NCBI RefSeq assembly: GCF_947179515.1
Contig: NC_067474.1
Span: 94,553,324-94,617,323, forward strand
Length of the DNA: 64,000 nucleotides
Reading direction: 5' to 3'
From: Apodemus sylvaticus
Taxonomy: Eukaryota; Chordata; Mammalia; Rodentia; Muridae
The notes below the pieces were generated by a model. It worked only from the letters and a program-made list of their open reading frames with translations, was not told the DNA's origin and did no database searches. Numbering within the stretch: the stretch's first letter is position 1; each line of letters begins with the position of its first letter. The translations under genes were made by a program, and so were the position numbers. Positions 1 to 9,835 of this stretch are shown here, in pieces.

Positions 1-287
1 AAACTTATAACTAAAGTACCCTAGAGTCAATGTCTTGGTACTCCACATATCCTGTAACACGAACACCAACATATTGCTCTAAAGAAACAACATGCTAAGA
101 AAAACAAGGAGGAGGCTAAATGTGCTAAAGTTGGGGCCAAGAGAATGAAGGAAGCCGAAGAAAAATCCAAGGAACAGGTTGTCAAGAGATGTGGATTTCC
201 TTGCAAAGCGCTTTTACTTGTAAGTCTGAGCTAGTTAAAAATAAGTCTTTATGAGTAACAAATAAATGATTGAACTGTAAAAAAAAA
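1..287 (+). pseudogene. Rps6-ps: Processed pseudogene of ribosomal protein S6, 3' end, left edge cut by window
   Basis: The parent gene encodes RPS6, a 40S small-subunit ribosomal protein of about 249 residues with a basic C-terminal tail phosphorylated by S6 kinases. Here only roughly the last 55 codons and the 3' UTR are present. Visible in translation are KKNKEEA, then AKRMKEAEEK, lining up with the lysine-rich RPS6 tail. The 3' UTR matches too: AATAAA at 261-266, then an A-run at 279-287, the mark of retrotransposition from mRNA. It is broken: one codon is lost after KEEA, the serine-rich phosphorylation tail is replaced by substitutions (RRRLSS-type residues become RCGFPC), and a one-base shift near 210-225 puts a TAG in frame before the normal stop. 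The 5' part lies outside the window. No intron is visible in the part that is here. It is almost certainly not translated. Confidence 0.88.
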
Positions 288-3235
288 TCTATGCTAACAT
301 GTTAGAAGAGAGACATATGAAACCTTTTAAGTAAACCAGGTAACCATGCTTAGAATGACCTCTTGCAATTAGTGTTGTTTCAGAGATCCCAGGAAAAACA
401 GTACAAGTCAAGACAAATAAATATTCACAATAAGTATATAACCATCAGTGAAGTTGATTAATTAGTGGTGATATCATTATTTTCATAGAATGTAAGATAA
501 CCTACTAGCAAACTGCTCAGAACATAATTTTTTTAATTCAGCATCATTTCTCGATTTAAGATCAGTATACATGACAAATAATTTTTGCATAATATTAACA
601 AGTTAAATAAATAATATAAAATGAAAATCTCTTTGAAAATGCAACAAATATAAAAAGGTCTACACCATTTCTTTTGCATAGAAAATTTAAATTATGTTGG
701 AAGTCAGAATGGAAAGGAGAATAAAACAAATGTGGTTTTCATGAGTACAAAGCTATGCACATTAAAGAAAAACAAGTCGATGACTTTATTTTGAGAGTAG
801 TTGCACAGAGCTTAAAGAGTTGTTTTTTAAATTGACTTGATCTGTGAAGATGAGAAAATGCCAAGCACTGTCAAGGAAAATTGCGAGCAGGGAATTTTCT
901 CCAAAAGAGCTGATACCCATTGTCTGACTACCTTTCACTAAGTTTGAAGACTGTCTTGTACTTTGGGGATCCATTACTGCTTTTTACTGTTTTCCTAGCA
1001 TGTTACTCTACTGTCCTTATCTATACCACTGTTCTTCTCAAAATGCCTATACCAAACCTGGCGTAGGTCTTTGTCCCTTCCCTGTGCTCTAAGGTAACCA
1101 TGTACTCAAATGATGCTTGGGCACTAGGGGCTCCGGGGAGCCTGACTCCCAGTATGCAGGTGCTGCCTGTTCACCTCTTGCTCTGCTACATTACTGTTCT
1201 GATTCTCATTATTGCTAATATGTTCCAGGGCTTTGGTAGAAATAGAAGCTCAATTGTAAGGCAGGTTATATTCATCACAAAATCTCTCATTTCAATGTAC
1301 CTTTGTGTAAGGATCCAGGTAACTCTGGAACCAATCTTACTCCAAAGTATTTTCCATGATATTGCATCTATTGTACACGTTTCTTTTCTGACATGCACGG
1401 TATTAGAAAAACTAAAATCTTCTCCGATTGAAAATTTATGTTTCTGACAATGGATAAACCAGAAAAGTATATCATGCTTTCCATGTATTTTCTTGAAGTT
1501 AAATCAAGTAAAATATACAAAAGGCACAGTATATTTAAATGGGTATAGCATGTTATATTTTCTTTTATGTCCTTCACTCTTCTTCCAGATTACACTTGTT
1601 TCATTAAAGGTTACCAGAAAATGAGGGGCATCTATATAAGACACCAAGATCAGGATCACAAAATTCTAAAAAAGAAAAAGAAGAAAAACACATAAAGGAT
1701 CCCTCTCTTGGAAAACAAAACAAAACACTGTATTTGTACATGTTTGATAAGGCAGGTGTTTATGTTTTACAAAATTTTGTGTAACATTCTGGTTTCAGTT
1801 ACTACTTTTGTTGAAGTATGAAGTCCTTTTATGAAGACTTATTTATTTCCATTTGGACTCTTACCAAAAGGTAAAAAATTAATTCTAATTTTATGCAGTT
1901 GGCTAGCAAAAACTTTGGCATTGGCTTTACCATTTATACATCCTGTTAATGTTCACTTACAGTACATGAAGCTTTCCTATTTGCGCATTCAAGAGCTCTG
2001 CACACATCCATGCTTCTTGTTTTTCTTATAGAATTTCTTATGTCATTCCTGCTCATTGACTAAAATTTTAATTAGTACCATAGTACTGCCAATATCTTTT
2101 TTTTGTGATGCTCTTTTGAAAATGCCTTTGTATGAAAACATAAACAATGTAAAATAGTTGCTAAATTAACTAAATATCACAGTTATAAATGAGCTGTCAA
2201 ATAATATCTCTTTACTATTTTTCAGGCCAATTAATAGGTAAAAAGTACAACATAAAGTTTGCTCAGCATCTTCATAGGTGATAAATTGATTTGAATCAAG
2301 AGATGTGTTAAAGTTTAAAAGACAAAGCTTCAGTAACAACAGAGAACTCTGAGTTATAAATTAAATTATACATTTTAAAAACCCAGGCAAAAGAAATTTT
2401 AAAATAAAAATGCAATGCTGGACATTATCAAATTTAATTGGAATGAGTATGCCCAAGTATGTGTGGATATGAAAAGTCATTGCTATTTGGAGAAATTTGA
2501 ATGACATCATAGGAATTTATCCCCAACACACAAGAGATAGGAATACTCTACCTGAGTGGAGACAGGATGCATGTCACTATGACAAGGACCTACTGTCTTA
2601 TTCCTTGGTATTTTCAGAAGCATGTATAAGTTTAGAAATTTTATAAGCATTGTAAAAGAATATTAATTTAGCTGAAATGATATTAGCCAGAATATATACC
2701 ATAAAATTGTAATAATTAGTCAATTGTGTTACTAAATTAAAGAAACAAGAATTAGAAATGTGGAACACTTCCATATATAGAACACTGTGGTTCCGTTATT
2801 CTTCAGTTTTTCTAAGACATCTGCACAAAATATATGATGAATATTAATGCATAAATAATTAATTGTAAAGTATTTTTTACCATTCTTGAACAGGGAAAAC
2901 TTTCTATAACTTATCAACATGGCACCTAACACATAAAAGGGACTAAAAAAGCATATCATATTTTATGGCCAATAGATAATTAAATTTTCCCATTTCCATC
3001 TTTGTTTTTGGTGTTGTTCACATAAAACTCAGCCGAAAAAGAGAAAATATAAAGATAAGGCTTTGCCAAACATTATTTATCCTCAAAAAGATTCTGAGCA
3101 AAACCCAATGTGTCCAATGTGAAATCACAGTAGGTGAAATGTTACTCCCCGTTTCTCTATCACATAGAATTTCAGAAGTAGATCAACTTGTTTTATAACA
3201 TTATCAAAATTTTGATAATTTTAGGGTGGCTAAGT
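288..3235. other. AT-rich intergenic DNA, no gene or repeat I can name
   Basis: Open frames here are short (at most about 115 codons) and lack any domain or codon pattern I recognise. There are A-rich patches around 1665-1695. No SINE, microsatellite or CpG-rich patch stands out. Old unrecognised repeats may be present. Confidence 0.6.
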
Positions 3236-3239
3236 TCAA

Positions 3240-3569
3240 TAAAACAAGTGACAGGTCATGCTGGTGAGTAGGTGGGGTTAGGGGACCATTCATCCATTGC
3301 TGGTGGAAGTGCAAACTTGTTCAGCCATTATGGAAATCAGTGGTGGAGTTATATTGGTAATCTGAGAGTAGATCTACCTCAAGATCCAGCTCTTCAGCTC
3401 TTAGGCATATATCCAAATAATCCTATATCGCACTACAGAGACACTTACTCATTCACATTTATTAAAATAGCTAGAAATTGGAAACAATCTAAATGTCCAT
3501 CAACAGATAAGTGGATAATAAAAATGTGGTACACTGATACAATGAAGTATTATTCAACTGATAAATGCA

Positions 3570-3603
<34 letters not shown>

Positions 3604-3915
3604 ACATGAAATTTACAGGAACGTAGTTAGATCTAGAAAAACTGTCTTGAGTGAAAGAATCCAGATGCTAAAAGAAAAATATGATACATATTTTATTGTA
3701 TGTGATTGTTAGCTTTTACGTCTTGAAACAGACATGCTGTAATTCCTACAATCATGGAAGTTATGTATAAAATAGGAAGGGGAATAGATTTTCTAGAGAA
3801 ATAGAGATACAGGAAGAACTCTAGAACAGGATTAAAAAGGGAAGGAAAAGGAAGGGAAGAGAAGGGCAGGGGAGGGGAGGGGAGGGAAAAGGAGGGGTAG
3901 GGAGGCAGAGAGGGG
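3240..3915 (+). mobile_element. L1 3' end: ORF2 C-terminus and 3' UTR (old rodent L1)
   Basis: From about 3290 the text follows the L1 ORF2 C-terminal region: CCATTCATCCATTGCTGGTGG, then AGCCATTATGGAAATCAGTG, then a stretch corresponding to the conserved ATAGCTAGAAATTGGAAACA and TGGATAATAAAAATGTGGTA blocks. ORF2 would encode the endonuclease/reverse transcriptase of the element, but only the tail is here and it is frameshifted. A (CA)n array interrupts it at 3568-3600, and the L1 3' UTR polypurine tract (GGGGA-rich) ends it at about 3838-3912. The 5' truncation is typical. Many substitutions point to an old copy. Confidence 0.85.
3568..3600. repeat. (CA)n microsatellite inside L1
   Basis: About 16 CA units, inserted or expanded in the L1 ORF2 remnant. 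Confidence 0.95.
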
Positions 3916-3917
3916 GC

Positions 3918-4075
3918 TGTCTGGTGTTTTGAATGAGAATGGGCTGCTTAATTACCCAAATGGGACTATTTGGAACAAATTAGGAGGCCTTGTTGGAGGA
4001 AATGTGTCATTGAGAGTGAGCTTCAATGTTTCAAAAGCTGTTGCAGGATATTTGATCACACTGTGAACCCTGAGA
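3918..4075 (+). mobile_element. MaLR-like LTR, 5' part
   Basis: Begins TGTCTGGTGTTTTGAATGAG directly after the L1 purine tract and contains AGGAGGCCTTGTTGGAGGAA and GTGTCATTGAGAGTGAGC, matching the opening half of a high-copy rodent MaLR/MT-type LTR. The 3' half is missing. Confidence 0.65.
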
Positions 4076-4765
4076 ATATGTTATTTACTAGGAAAAAAAA
4101 AAACTATTTCTAGTTGTGTAGTTCAGCCCTAGTACACACCTTTAATCCAAGAACTTTTTGTTTATTGTAAACAAGAATAAAGTCAACCATAGGTCAAGAG
4201 GCTCTGAGCAAGCAACCAGCTGACAGGGAATGAACATGGAAAAAAAAAAAAAAAACAAGAGTAAGAGGAAGTCAGGGGGACAAATAGAGAGAAACACAGG
4301 AAGTAGAGTGGAGGGAGATTCTGGTTGAAGGGCTTTTGACACAGAGTGAAGCAGAGCTTGCTTTTCCTCCTGGGGCACTGGCTGAGGAGGATGGTCAGGG
4401 GTGCTCGCTCTGCCTCTATGTACTTTCACTAGACCATCTGGCTCCTGAGTCTTCAATGGTAAAATTGAACTGTGAGAGGGGACATAACCCACCTTCTCTA
4501 ATCTGGAAACTATCTCCAATGGACAATCCCTTGCAAATGAAGATTTATTTTCTCCAGTGAAGTCTTGTTGGATAAAAAAAAAACAAAAAACTACACTTAA
4601 TAGTAGGCCCCCATGCCCAGCAATAGATGGCAAACACAAAATGGAATTTCTGTAGGTTTTGGCTCATCTTGCTTTATATGGGTAAATATGCATTTGGTAG
4701 ATGAAAGAAACTATTTACTTGAAAGTTTGCTTATTGTTCTACAAATTTAGATCATTATGGAGACA
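4076..4765. mobile_element. Interspersed repeat of uncertain family (LTR-like)
   Basis: I recognise several phrases as common in rodent genomes, for example CAATCCCTTGCAAATGAAGA near 4525 and CCCATGCCCAGCAATAGATG near 4611, but cannot name the family. Poly-A patches at 4237-4254 and 4573-4590. The frames crossing it are not coding. Confidence 0.45.
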
Positions 4766-4789
4766 TGTAGGTAAGCACTGGAGCAGTGG

Positions 4790-4975
4790 TTTAGAGCTAT
4801 ATCCTGATCTGTAGGATGAGAGACTGTGGGTTCAATATGGGTTTTGAAATCTCAAGTCTATCCCCAGTGACATATTTCCTCCAACAAGATCACACCTCCT
4901 AATCCTTCTAAATATTGCCACTTCCTCCTGATAACTAAGCATTCAAATATATGAGCCTGTAGAGCCATTAATTTT
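4790..4975 (-). mobile_element. MaLR-like LTR fragment, antisense
   Basis: Reads CAGTGACATATTTCCTCCAA, then CACACCTCCTAATCCTTCT and CAAATATATGAGCCTGTAG, the reverse complement of the same LTR type as the plus-strand piece at 3918-4075. Confidence 0.65.
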
Positions 4976-4977
4976 TA

Positions 4978-5100
4978 GTTTAAAAATATTTCAATTATAT
5001 TCTTCCCTTCTTTCAAGGTTGTCCAGATCCTCTCTTCTTCCCTACCTACCCAACTTTAAGTTCTTCCTCAAAACACACACAAAAACTCAATACAACCACT
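4978..5100 (-). mobile_element. L1 3' UTR end, antisense
   Basis: TTGTCCAGATCCTCTCTTC and CCTACCTACCCAACTTTAAG are the reverse complement of the L1 3'-terminal segment seen in plus orientation around 5355-5400. The AT-rich left edge corresponds to the L1 tail. Confidence 0.7.
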
Positions 5101-5149
5101 GTCTCCCCAAAATAGAACCAAATAAATACAAAACAATAACAATAAACTG

Positions 5150-5467
5150 TGGATATGCCCTAAAGTTGTTGACATATGCTTTTGGCATTTTCTTAAGTAA
5201 TTGGTCTTTTGCTTCTATATTATGGTTTATGATTTTGTGTTTTTATGGGCTTGTTCTTGTGTGTACGAATATTTCTGTGTGTATGCTTTTCTTGCGATTT
5301 TATTTCTGTCTTAGCTGTGTTTTTTTTCCCTATTTGTTCTCTAAAATGAGAGAGAAAGAAGATGTAGATGGATGAGGAGGTAGAGAGGATCTGAAAGTAG
5401 ATGGGGAAGAGAAACTAATCAAAATATATTGTATGAAAAATATTTTCTATTAAAAAATGGAAAAAAC
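5150..5467 (+). mobile_element. L1 3' UTR with A-rich tail
   Basis: Ends with GAGAGAAAGAAGATG, AGAGGATCTGAAAGTAGATG and ATCAAAATATATTGTATGAA followed by an A-rich tail, the usual 3' terminus of rodent L1. Upstream sequence is T-rich and diverged. No ORF2 remains. Confidence 0.75.
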
Positions 5468-5989
5468 ATTTAAGAAAAGAATCTATAATTCATGCCCCTC
5501 ACTGTCACTTAATAAGCCACCTAAATCAACAATTTTAAAGTTAAATTCACTGTGCTACTACTACTGTTTCCTTAAATGGCTAAAATTTGAGCAAATGCAT
5601 TAATAGCAGTTCATTATTCATAATAAAATGTATATGCTTTTAAAGAATTACTAATGTTATACATCTCATGATCTTAGGAGCCTTAACTAACACTTTAAAT
5701 GCCATGAAATCTGCATCATTGCAGATCATTTACATGTTCCCAGTAGAGGTGTGCGTTATTTTTCACCAGCTTATTTCAGAAGTGTGGTGTAACTCAGCTT
5801 TGCTGGGTATTCAGTAAAGAAAACCAGCGGAGCAGGAGAGAGCTGAGCCCTGGCCCTTGTCCTCTTTAGCTTACTAGTTCATTTCTCCTCCCTCCCTCTT
5901 TCCCAACTCTTTCCAGTCTCTTTAGAACTCTAATTTTCATACACATTATACAGAAAGCTGCATTCCTAAGAAGCCACTGTTACAAAATC
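5468..5989. other. Single-copy stretch, nothing assigned
   Basis: No repeat or gene recognised. A moderately GC-richer patch lies at 5800-5930. Confidence 0.5.
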
Positions 5990-6188
5990 TATATGGCTTT
6001 TGGGTTGTTCGTTTGTTTGGTTGGTTGGTTTTGTTTTTTTGAGACAGGTTCTCTCTGTGTAGCTCTGGCTGACCTGGAACTCACTCCGTAGACCAGGCTG
6101 GCCTCGAACTCAAAAATCCGCCCGCCTCTGCCTCCCAAGTGATGGGATTAAAGGCGTGTGCCACCACTGCCTGGCAATATATGGCTTT
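5990..6188 (-). mobile_element. B1 SINE with 11-bp target-site duplication
   Basis: 7SL RNA-derived, Pol III-type SINE. The minus-strand element body covers about 6040-6176, with the tail as a T/GGTT-rich run on the plus strand at 6001-6040. TATATGGCTTT occurs at 5990-6000 and again at 6178-6188, a perfect target-site duplication, so both edges are known exactly. Near full length and lightly diverged, so fairly young. Confidence 0.95.
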
Positions 6189-7429
6189 GAATACGCTTCT
6201 GAGCCCTTAAAAAAAAGAGAAACAAAAAGGAATTGAAGCTAATTCATATTGTAAGGCAGAGAGTCTGCTTTAGATTTCTGAAAGCATTGTTTTAGTATAA
6301 ATGGGGCACTGAAGATGGGGGCTAAGCCTGAAATAGCCTGTGGCTTCTTGCATTTTCCTTTATTTTTGTTATAGCCATGGGAGTCGTATGCAAGTTTACA
6401 GAAGTTTCTCTAGGGCTGTGGTATGGGCACTTGGGAGTAGGAGGGCACATGAACAGATAAGTTTCTATTTAGTCATTAAAATAAGTAGCTAATTAAAGGT
6501 TGTTTGGCACCTAAGTGTTGGAGGCAGGCTAAAAGGGCTCTGCTGTGAACCAGTCTGAAGTGCTGCCAATGGTCACAGTCCAGACACTTTCTGAAGGTAG
6601 GCAGTCATACTGGCCTTTATTGAGATCTGGCAGGTATAGCTCCACAGCCCACATGAATCAATATTACTACTCCATCTGTCTTGGGGGGAAGCACTGTGTT
6701 TCTAGGATGTGCAGCTTCTGCCACTCTTGTTTGAAATTATATTCCTCTTCAGTAGTATTTTAAAATTTGGTGATTTGATTGTGATCTTAATATACATATT
6801 CATTTATGCTGCAGAGAATAAGACCAGTCTCTTTTGTTTTAGATTCAGGATCATTGGTATTTGAACTGTGGTTTCAGGCTATGTACAGACACTGCCAGAC
6901 ACTGGTCACTGATACTCTCAGAGTAACTAATTCCTACATCATGTAGTATAAAAATGGGGTGCTCTTAAGACTTCTCTCAAAAGTCTTAATAGAGAACTTA
7001 TAATCTGCTCCTGATTCCAAGTGTGAATGCAGCATGGCAGAGGAATACAAATAATCATTAACACAATCCTTTTTCCTGACATCCTTTTGTAAGCCAGCCC
7101 CACCTCTCCAGACCCTATGTCTCTGTGCTGCTGATTTTACCTTTCGTCACTTAGGTCCAGACTTAATACCTTAATGTGACCTTAACAGTGAGAAAGAGAA
7201 AAGAGAGAGAGGGATGGAAAGAATATCTTTCCTCCACAGCTAACACTACTTTTGCTCTTTTGAGATAGACTTAGATCTGAAAGAGAAAGCGAGGTGTCCT
7301 GGAGAGACAAAGTGTGAGGCAAAGATGTCCTTTCTGCAAGCTGGAGAAAGCACCTTCTGCTATTCCTGAAAAAGCACACATGGCAACTGTCCTCTGTCTC
7401 ACTCGGGGCCACACTGCTTGCTTCAGTCT
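6189..7429. other. Unassigned DNA between B1 and MLT1-like LTR
   Basis: No recognised repeat or gene. Small frames near 6545-6763 and 7182-7481 show no conserved features. Confidence 0.5.
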
Positions 7430-7690
7430 GAATGCTTGTCTGCTCCTGATATTCATGTTGAAATTGTAACCCCCAGAGCAATGCTATTAAGTAGAACCTT
7501 TGGGAGATGATTAGAACATGAAGGCGGAGTCTTCAGGAATAGGATTAACATCCTTGGAACAGGAGCCCCAGGGCATGTGTTCACTCCATTCACTACATGG
7601 AGACCTTGAGACTTGCCTGCAGCCCTTGAGCTAGGCTGTATGATTTGACCATATGACGTCTCAACTCACGAATTTGGTAATAGACTTTTC
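7430..7690 (+). mobile_element. Old MaLR LTR (MLT1-like)
   Basis: GATATTCATGTTGAAATTGT, then ACCTTTGGGAGATGATTAGA, a GGCGGAGTCTTCAGGAAT block and TGGAGACCTTGAGACTTGCC follow the order of the eutherian MLT1-class LTR consensus. Strongly diverged, consistent with an insertion older than rodents. Confidence 0.7.
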
Positions 7691-7904
7691 AGATCTAAAA
7701 CTAAGAAGTACATTTCCATATTTTTCACGTACTCGATTCATTGCATTTTAGTTACAGAATCTTGACAAGGTTGAGACTATCTCATCTCATGGAGATACAC
7801 TTCATTCTGGCATAGCCCCCAGAGAGGGTCCCAACAAGGAAAGCTTAATACTAAGTACCCTGTTTGAGGCATCAGGTTGGTGGTGGCTACACTTAAAGAG
7901 CTAA

Positions 7905-8265
7905 CTATCTCAGTTATTCTTCTTGTGTTCTGACCGTATATCTGAAGAAAAATATTCATAAGAATGGGTTTATCTTGACTTGCAGTTTGAGTGTATAATC
8001 CAGCATAGTGGTTAGATGTGGCAGTGAAAGGTGTCTCAAGCATGAAGCATCTGTTCACAGAGTGTCCAGTCACAGTACACACTGAGATGATTGTAGTTCT
8101 TAGCTGGTTTTCTTCAGCATAAGAGCAACACCGATGGAATATTACCTGCATTTAGGGTGGATGTTCCTTAATCAGTTTAGGATTGAGAAATGGTCTCACA
8201 GATATGCCCAGAGGTAGATCCTTCAGGTGATTCTAAATCCCATAAAGTTCACATCGCTTGGACTC
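7905..8265 (-). mobile_element. ORR1-type MaLR solo LTR
   Basis: On the minus strand it starts near 8265 with the opening motif of ORR1 (ATGGGATTTAGAATCACC-like) and ends near 7905 with a degenerate AATAAACCCTTTCTT and TATTTTGTCACAGCAACAAG-like terminus. Length about 360 bp, that of a complete LTR. The 124-codon minus-strand frame crossing it is a by-product of the LTR, not a gene. Confidence 0.82.
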
Positions 8266-8325
8266 CTTATAAACACGAAAGGCTTTAATCATAATGGGGG
8301 TTTAAAATCTCATAATTACATTTAT

Positions 8326-8388
8326 AGGTATGTATGTATGTATGTATGTATGTGTGTGTGTATGTATTGTATGTATTGTATGTATTAT
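8326..8388. repeat. (TATG)n/(TG)n microsatellite
   Basis: GTAT units followed by short GT and TATTG variants. Confidence 0.92.
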
Positions 8389-9740
8389 TGTCTTACCTGA
8401 GTTTTCTAACCCACATCCATTTGTTCCTTCCACTCAGTCCAGGGACCTTTATTAACATATAAGTTACCTAGTTATTGTAGAAAGACGCATCATGTTGTTG
8501 TAACTATGGTAAAGGGTTGAAAGGTCAATCTGGTGAGTTTAAGAAATAGGAGATCAAGTAAAAATTTTTTGTGCCTGGAAATATTAAACTCGTTTAGCAC
8601 ATACAAAGTCTAGGTTTAATACCTACCAGTATGAGGAAAACATTCTTATTTACCTTCCCATGTCCTGAGCTTGTCTTTGTCAACTGGTGATGATAATAAG
8701 AAGGACTAACCTCATTGAAATGCTTTGAGAATGAACTATTTTCCCACACATGGGAGCCCTAACATGGATGGATGTTGACCAATTCTAAAACCGAATAGCT
8801 CATTTGTGTGCTATCAAAGTCTCCAATTTTATGTGAGCCCCTCCCTTCTCACCTACAGGTTACAAGAAAAAAACATACAGACTATTTCAGGATGCAGGAG
8901 TTGAGAGGACATTGGGCTTAACCCCAGTAGCTTGTTAAAGAAGGCCACTACCAAAACTATGACTTCCTCTGATTCTTACAAACTAATAATCAGCAAAATA
9001 TTTAATAGAACAGAATGACATTAGACAAACAGAAATGTGTGTGTAAACCAAACAGGATCATAGATACCAACAAATACACTTTACAATGTACAGTATCATT
9101 ATATGAAGCATTACATCAAACATTTCAAACGGATATACAGACTCATAGTAAATCTGTGATCTTAATGCTTTTTTCTATCAGATATGAACCAAGTATTACA
9201 AATCCACAAACAGCTATGAAACAATTTTCAACCCTACTGAAAATACTGAGTATGGGGTGTAAATGTGTCTAGCCTGCCGGGAAAGCATCGGAATTCTCGT
9301 GGCTGTGCAATGACACTAATGCAGGAGCCTGAACTTAAGACTCCACGCATGCCTAAGTTTGTATCTCATATGGCTTTGGGGGAAGCTTACATAATGTCTC
9401 TGAAACTCAGTTACACAATCCAAACATTGGAATAATAAATAATAGCAAGTAAAATTGTCAAGAGGATTAGGCACGTACAGCCTGCAGAGTCTTAAGTGCC
9501 TGGAAGGCTTGCTGAAGCTCAGTTTCCTTCCCTTGTTCTCTTTATGGTTGGAGCTAATCTTAGTCTCACTTTTGAAGGTTTTTCTGAAAACTTTTGTTTT
9601 AGAATTAAGTATGTTGTCTCTTAGCTTGTACATGTTCCTGGGATTGGGGGAGGGTAGCCCAGCTAGATAGCATCAAGTGTGGAAAAATCTCTCCAGACTA
9701 CATGAGAATTCTTAGCCTGCAGAGATGTTAAAGACAATAA
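8389..9740. other. Mostly unassigned; MIR-like relic near 8650-8770
   Basis: Around 8690-8745 the order of ACTGGTGATGATAATAAGAAG and CTCATTGAAATGC recalls the MIR core and 3' part (status fragment, weak). The rest shows nothing. Confidence 0.4.
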
Positions 9741-9741
9741 T

Positions 9742-9835
9742 ATAACCAGGTATGGCATGGCTGTGCATGCCTGTAATCCTTCCGCTTGAAATGCGGAGGC
9801 AGGATGGTCCAGAGTCGTACATTTCTCTGCATCCA
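9742..9835 (+). mobile_element. Degenerate B1/B4-type SINE fragment
   Basis: CCAGGTATGGCATGGCTGTG followed by CATGCCTGTAATCCTTCC and GGAGGCAGGATGG corresponds to the 5' half of a B1. The second half is unrecognisable. Confidence 0.6.

Noticed and set aside
3272..3712. 146-codon plus-strand frame
   Set aside because: It is the degenerate ORF2 tail of an L1 running through a (CA)n array; no independent gene.
7777..8151. 124-codon minus-strand frame
   Set aside because: It is inside an ORR1-type LTR.
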